Source: Bacillota bacterium (GTDB taxonomy: Bacteria > Bacillota > Clostridia > Christensenellales > Aristaeellaceae). Taken from it: 32,800 nt of DNA. This document shows, in pieces, positions 32,797 through 32,800 of the stretch. The number at the start of each line of letters is the position of its first letter. Position 1 is the first letter of the stretch. The notes under the pieces are model-generated. The model did no database searches. It saw nothing but the letters and a program-made list of their open reading frames with translations, and had not been told where the DNA came from. Where the stretch lies: contig JAEYPB010000038.1 in the NCBI GenBank assembly GCA_023411175.1, forward strand, positions 1 through 32,800, in the 5' to 3' direction. The translations under genes were made by a program, and so were the position numbers.

Positions 32797-32800
32797 CGGG

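Overview
The window looks like a high-GC (roughly 60% by eye) Gram-positive genome of the Clostridia type. Ribosome binding sites are strong (AGGAGG-like), promoters are sigma-A-like, several starts are GTG or TTG, and there are Nif11/NHLM peptide export genes, a CadC-type repressor and Firmicutes-style ABC operons. No RNA gene, integrase or transposase was seen, so I do not go below class level. The right edge ends in a 20-base G run, which suggests a contig end or assembly artefact.

Layout. (1) 1-650: the 3' part of a ferritin-like protein gene and its terminator. (2) 799-1113: a NIPSNAP-family protein on the minus strand. (3) 1390-5833: a plus-strand UgpB/UgpA/UgpE-like ABC uptake operon ending in a glycerophosphodiester phosphodiesterase (GDPD), with no ATPase gene. 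(4) 6044-18928, all minus strand: a probable ten- or eleven-gene operon. It encodes a Nif11-leader peptide precursor with a duplicated 12-residue core, two paralogous radical SAM/SPASM enzymes, a membrane-fusion secretion protein, two NHLP-type export ABC proteins (one with a C39 leader peptidase), a STAS protein, a GNAT-like acetyltransferase, a membrane-bound SpoIIE-type phosphatase, a RsbW-like kinase and, after an 82-base gap, an M13 metallopeptidase. (5) 19084-22539: a large MalT-like LuxR regulator just upstream of the precursor, and a divergent TetR regulator. (6) 22744-29802: a LacI regulator plus PfkB sugar kinase, divergent from a second GDPD-like/ABC uptake operon (permease, ATPase, binding protein, permease). 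(7) 29900-32675: a CadC/SmtB-type repressor divergent from an HMA metallochaperone and a CadA/ZntA-type P-type ATPase.

The centre of interest is region 4. The precursor carries a Gly-Gly leader end followed by ASIFAKTYFVTT twice. The core has no Cys, and no lanthipeptide or cyclodehydratase gene is present, so the product should be defined by radical SAM chemistry of unknown type. The C39 transporter should cut after Gly-Gly and export the peptide. A complete partner-switching set (STAS antagonist, phosphatase with an outside sensor domain, RsbW-like kinase) appears to lie in the same transcript, so an extracellular signal may be wired to the peptide. Upstream of the precursor a weak promoter is preceded by GGGTGA elements at exact 11-base spacing, a plausible binding array for the adjacent MalT-like regulator. 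A 13-base part of that array recurs just upstream of the M13 peptidase, which hints that the peptidase belongs to the system.

Regions 3 and 6 both pair a GDPD-type enzyme with an ABC importer, suggesting an organism that scavenges phosphodiesters or related glycerol compounds. Region 7 is a metal-inducible efflux unit with two operator-like inverted repeats.
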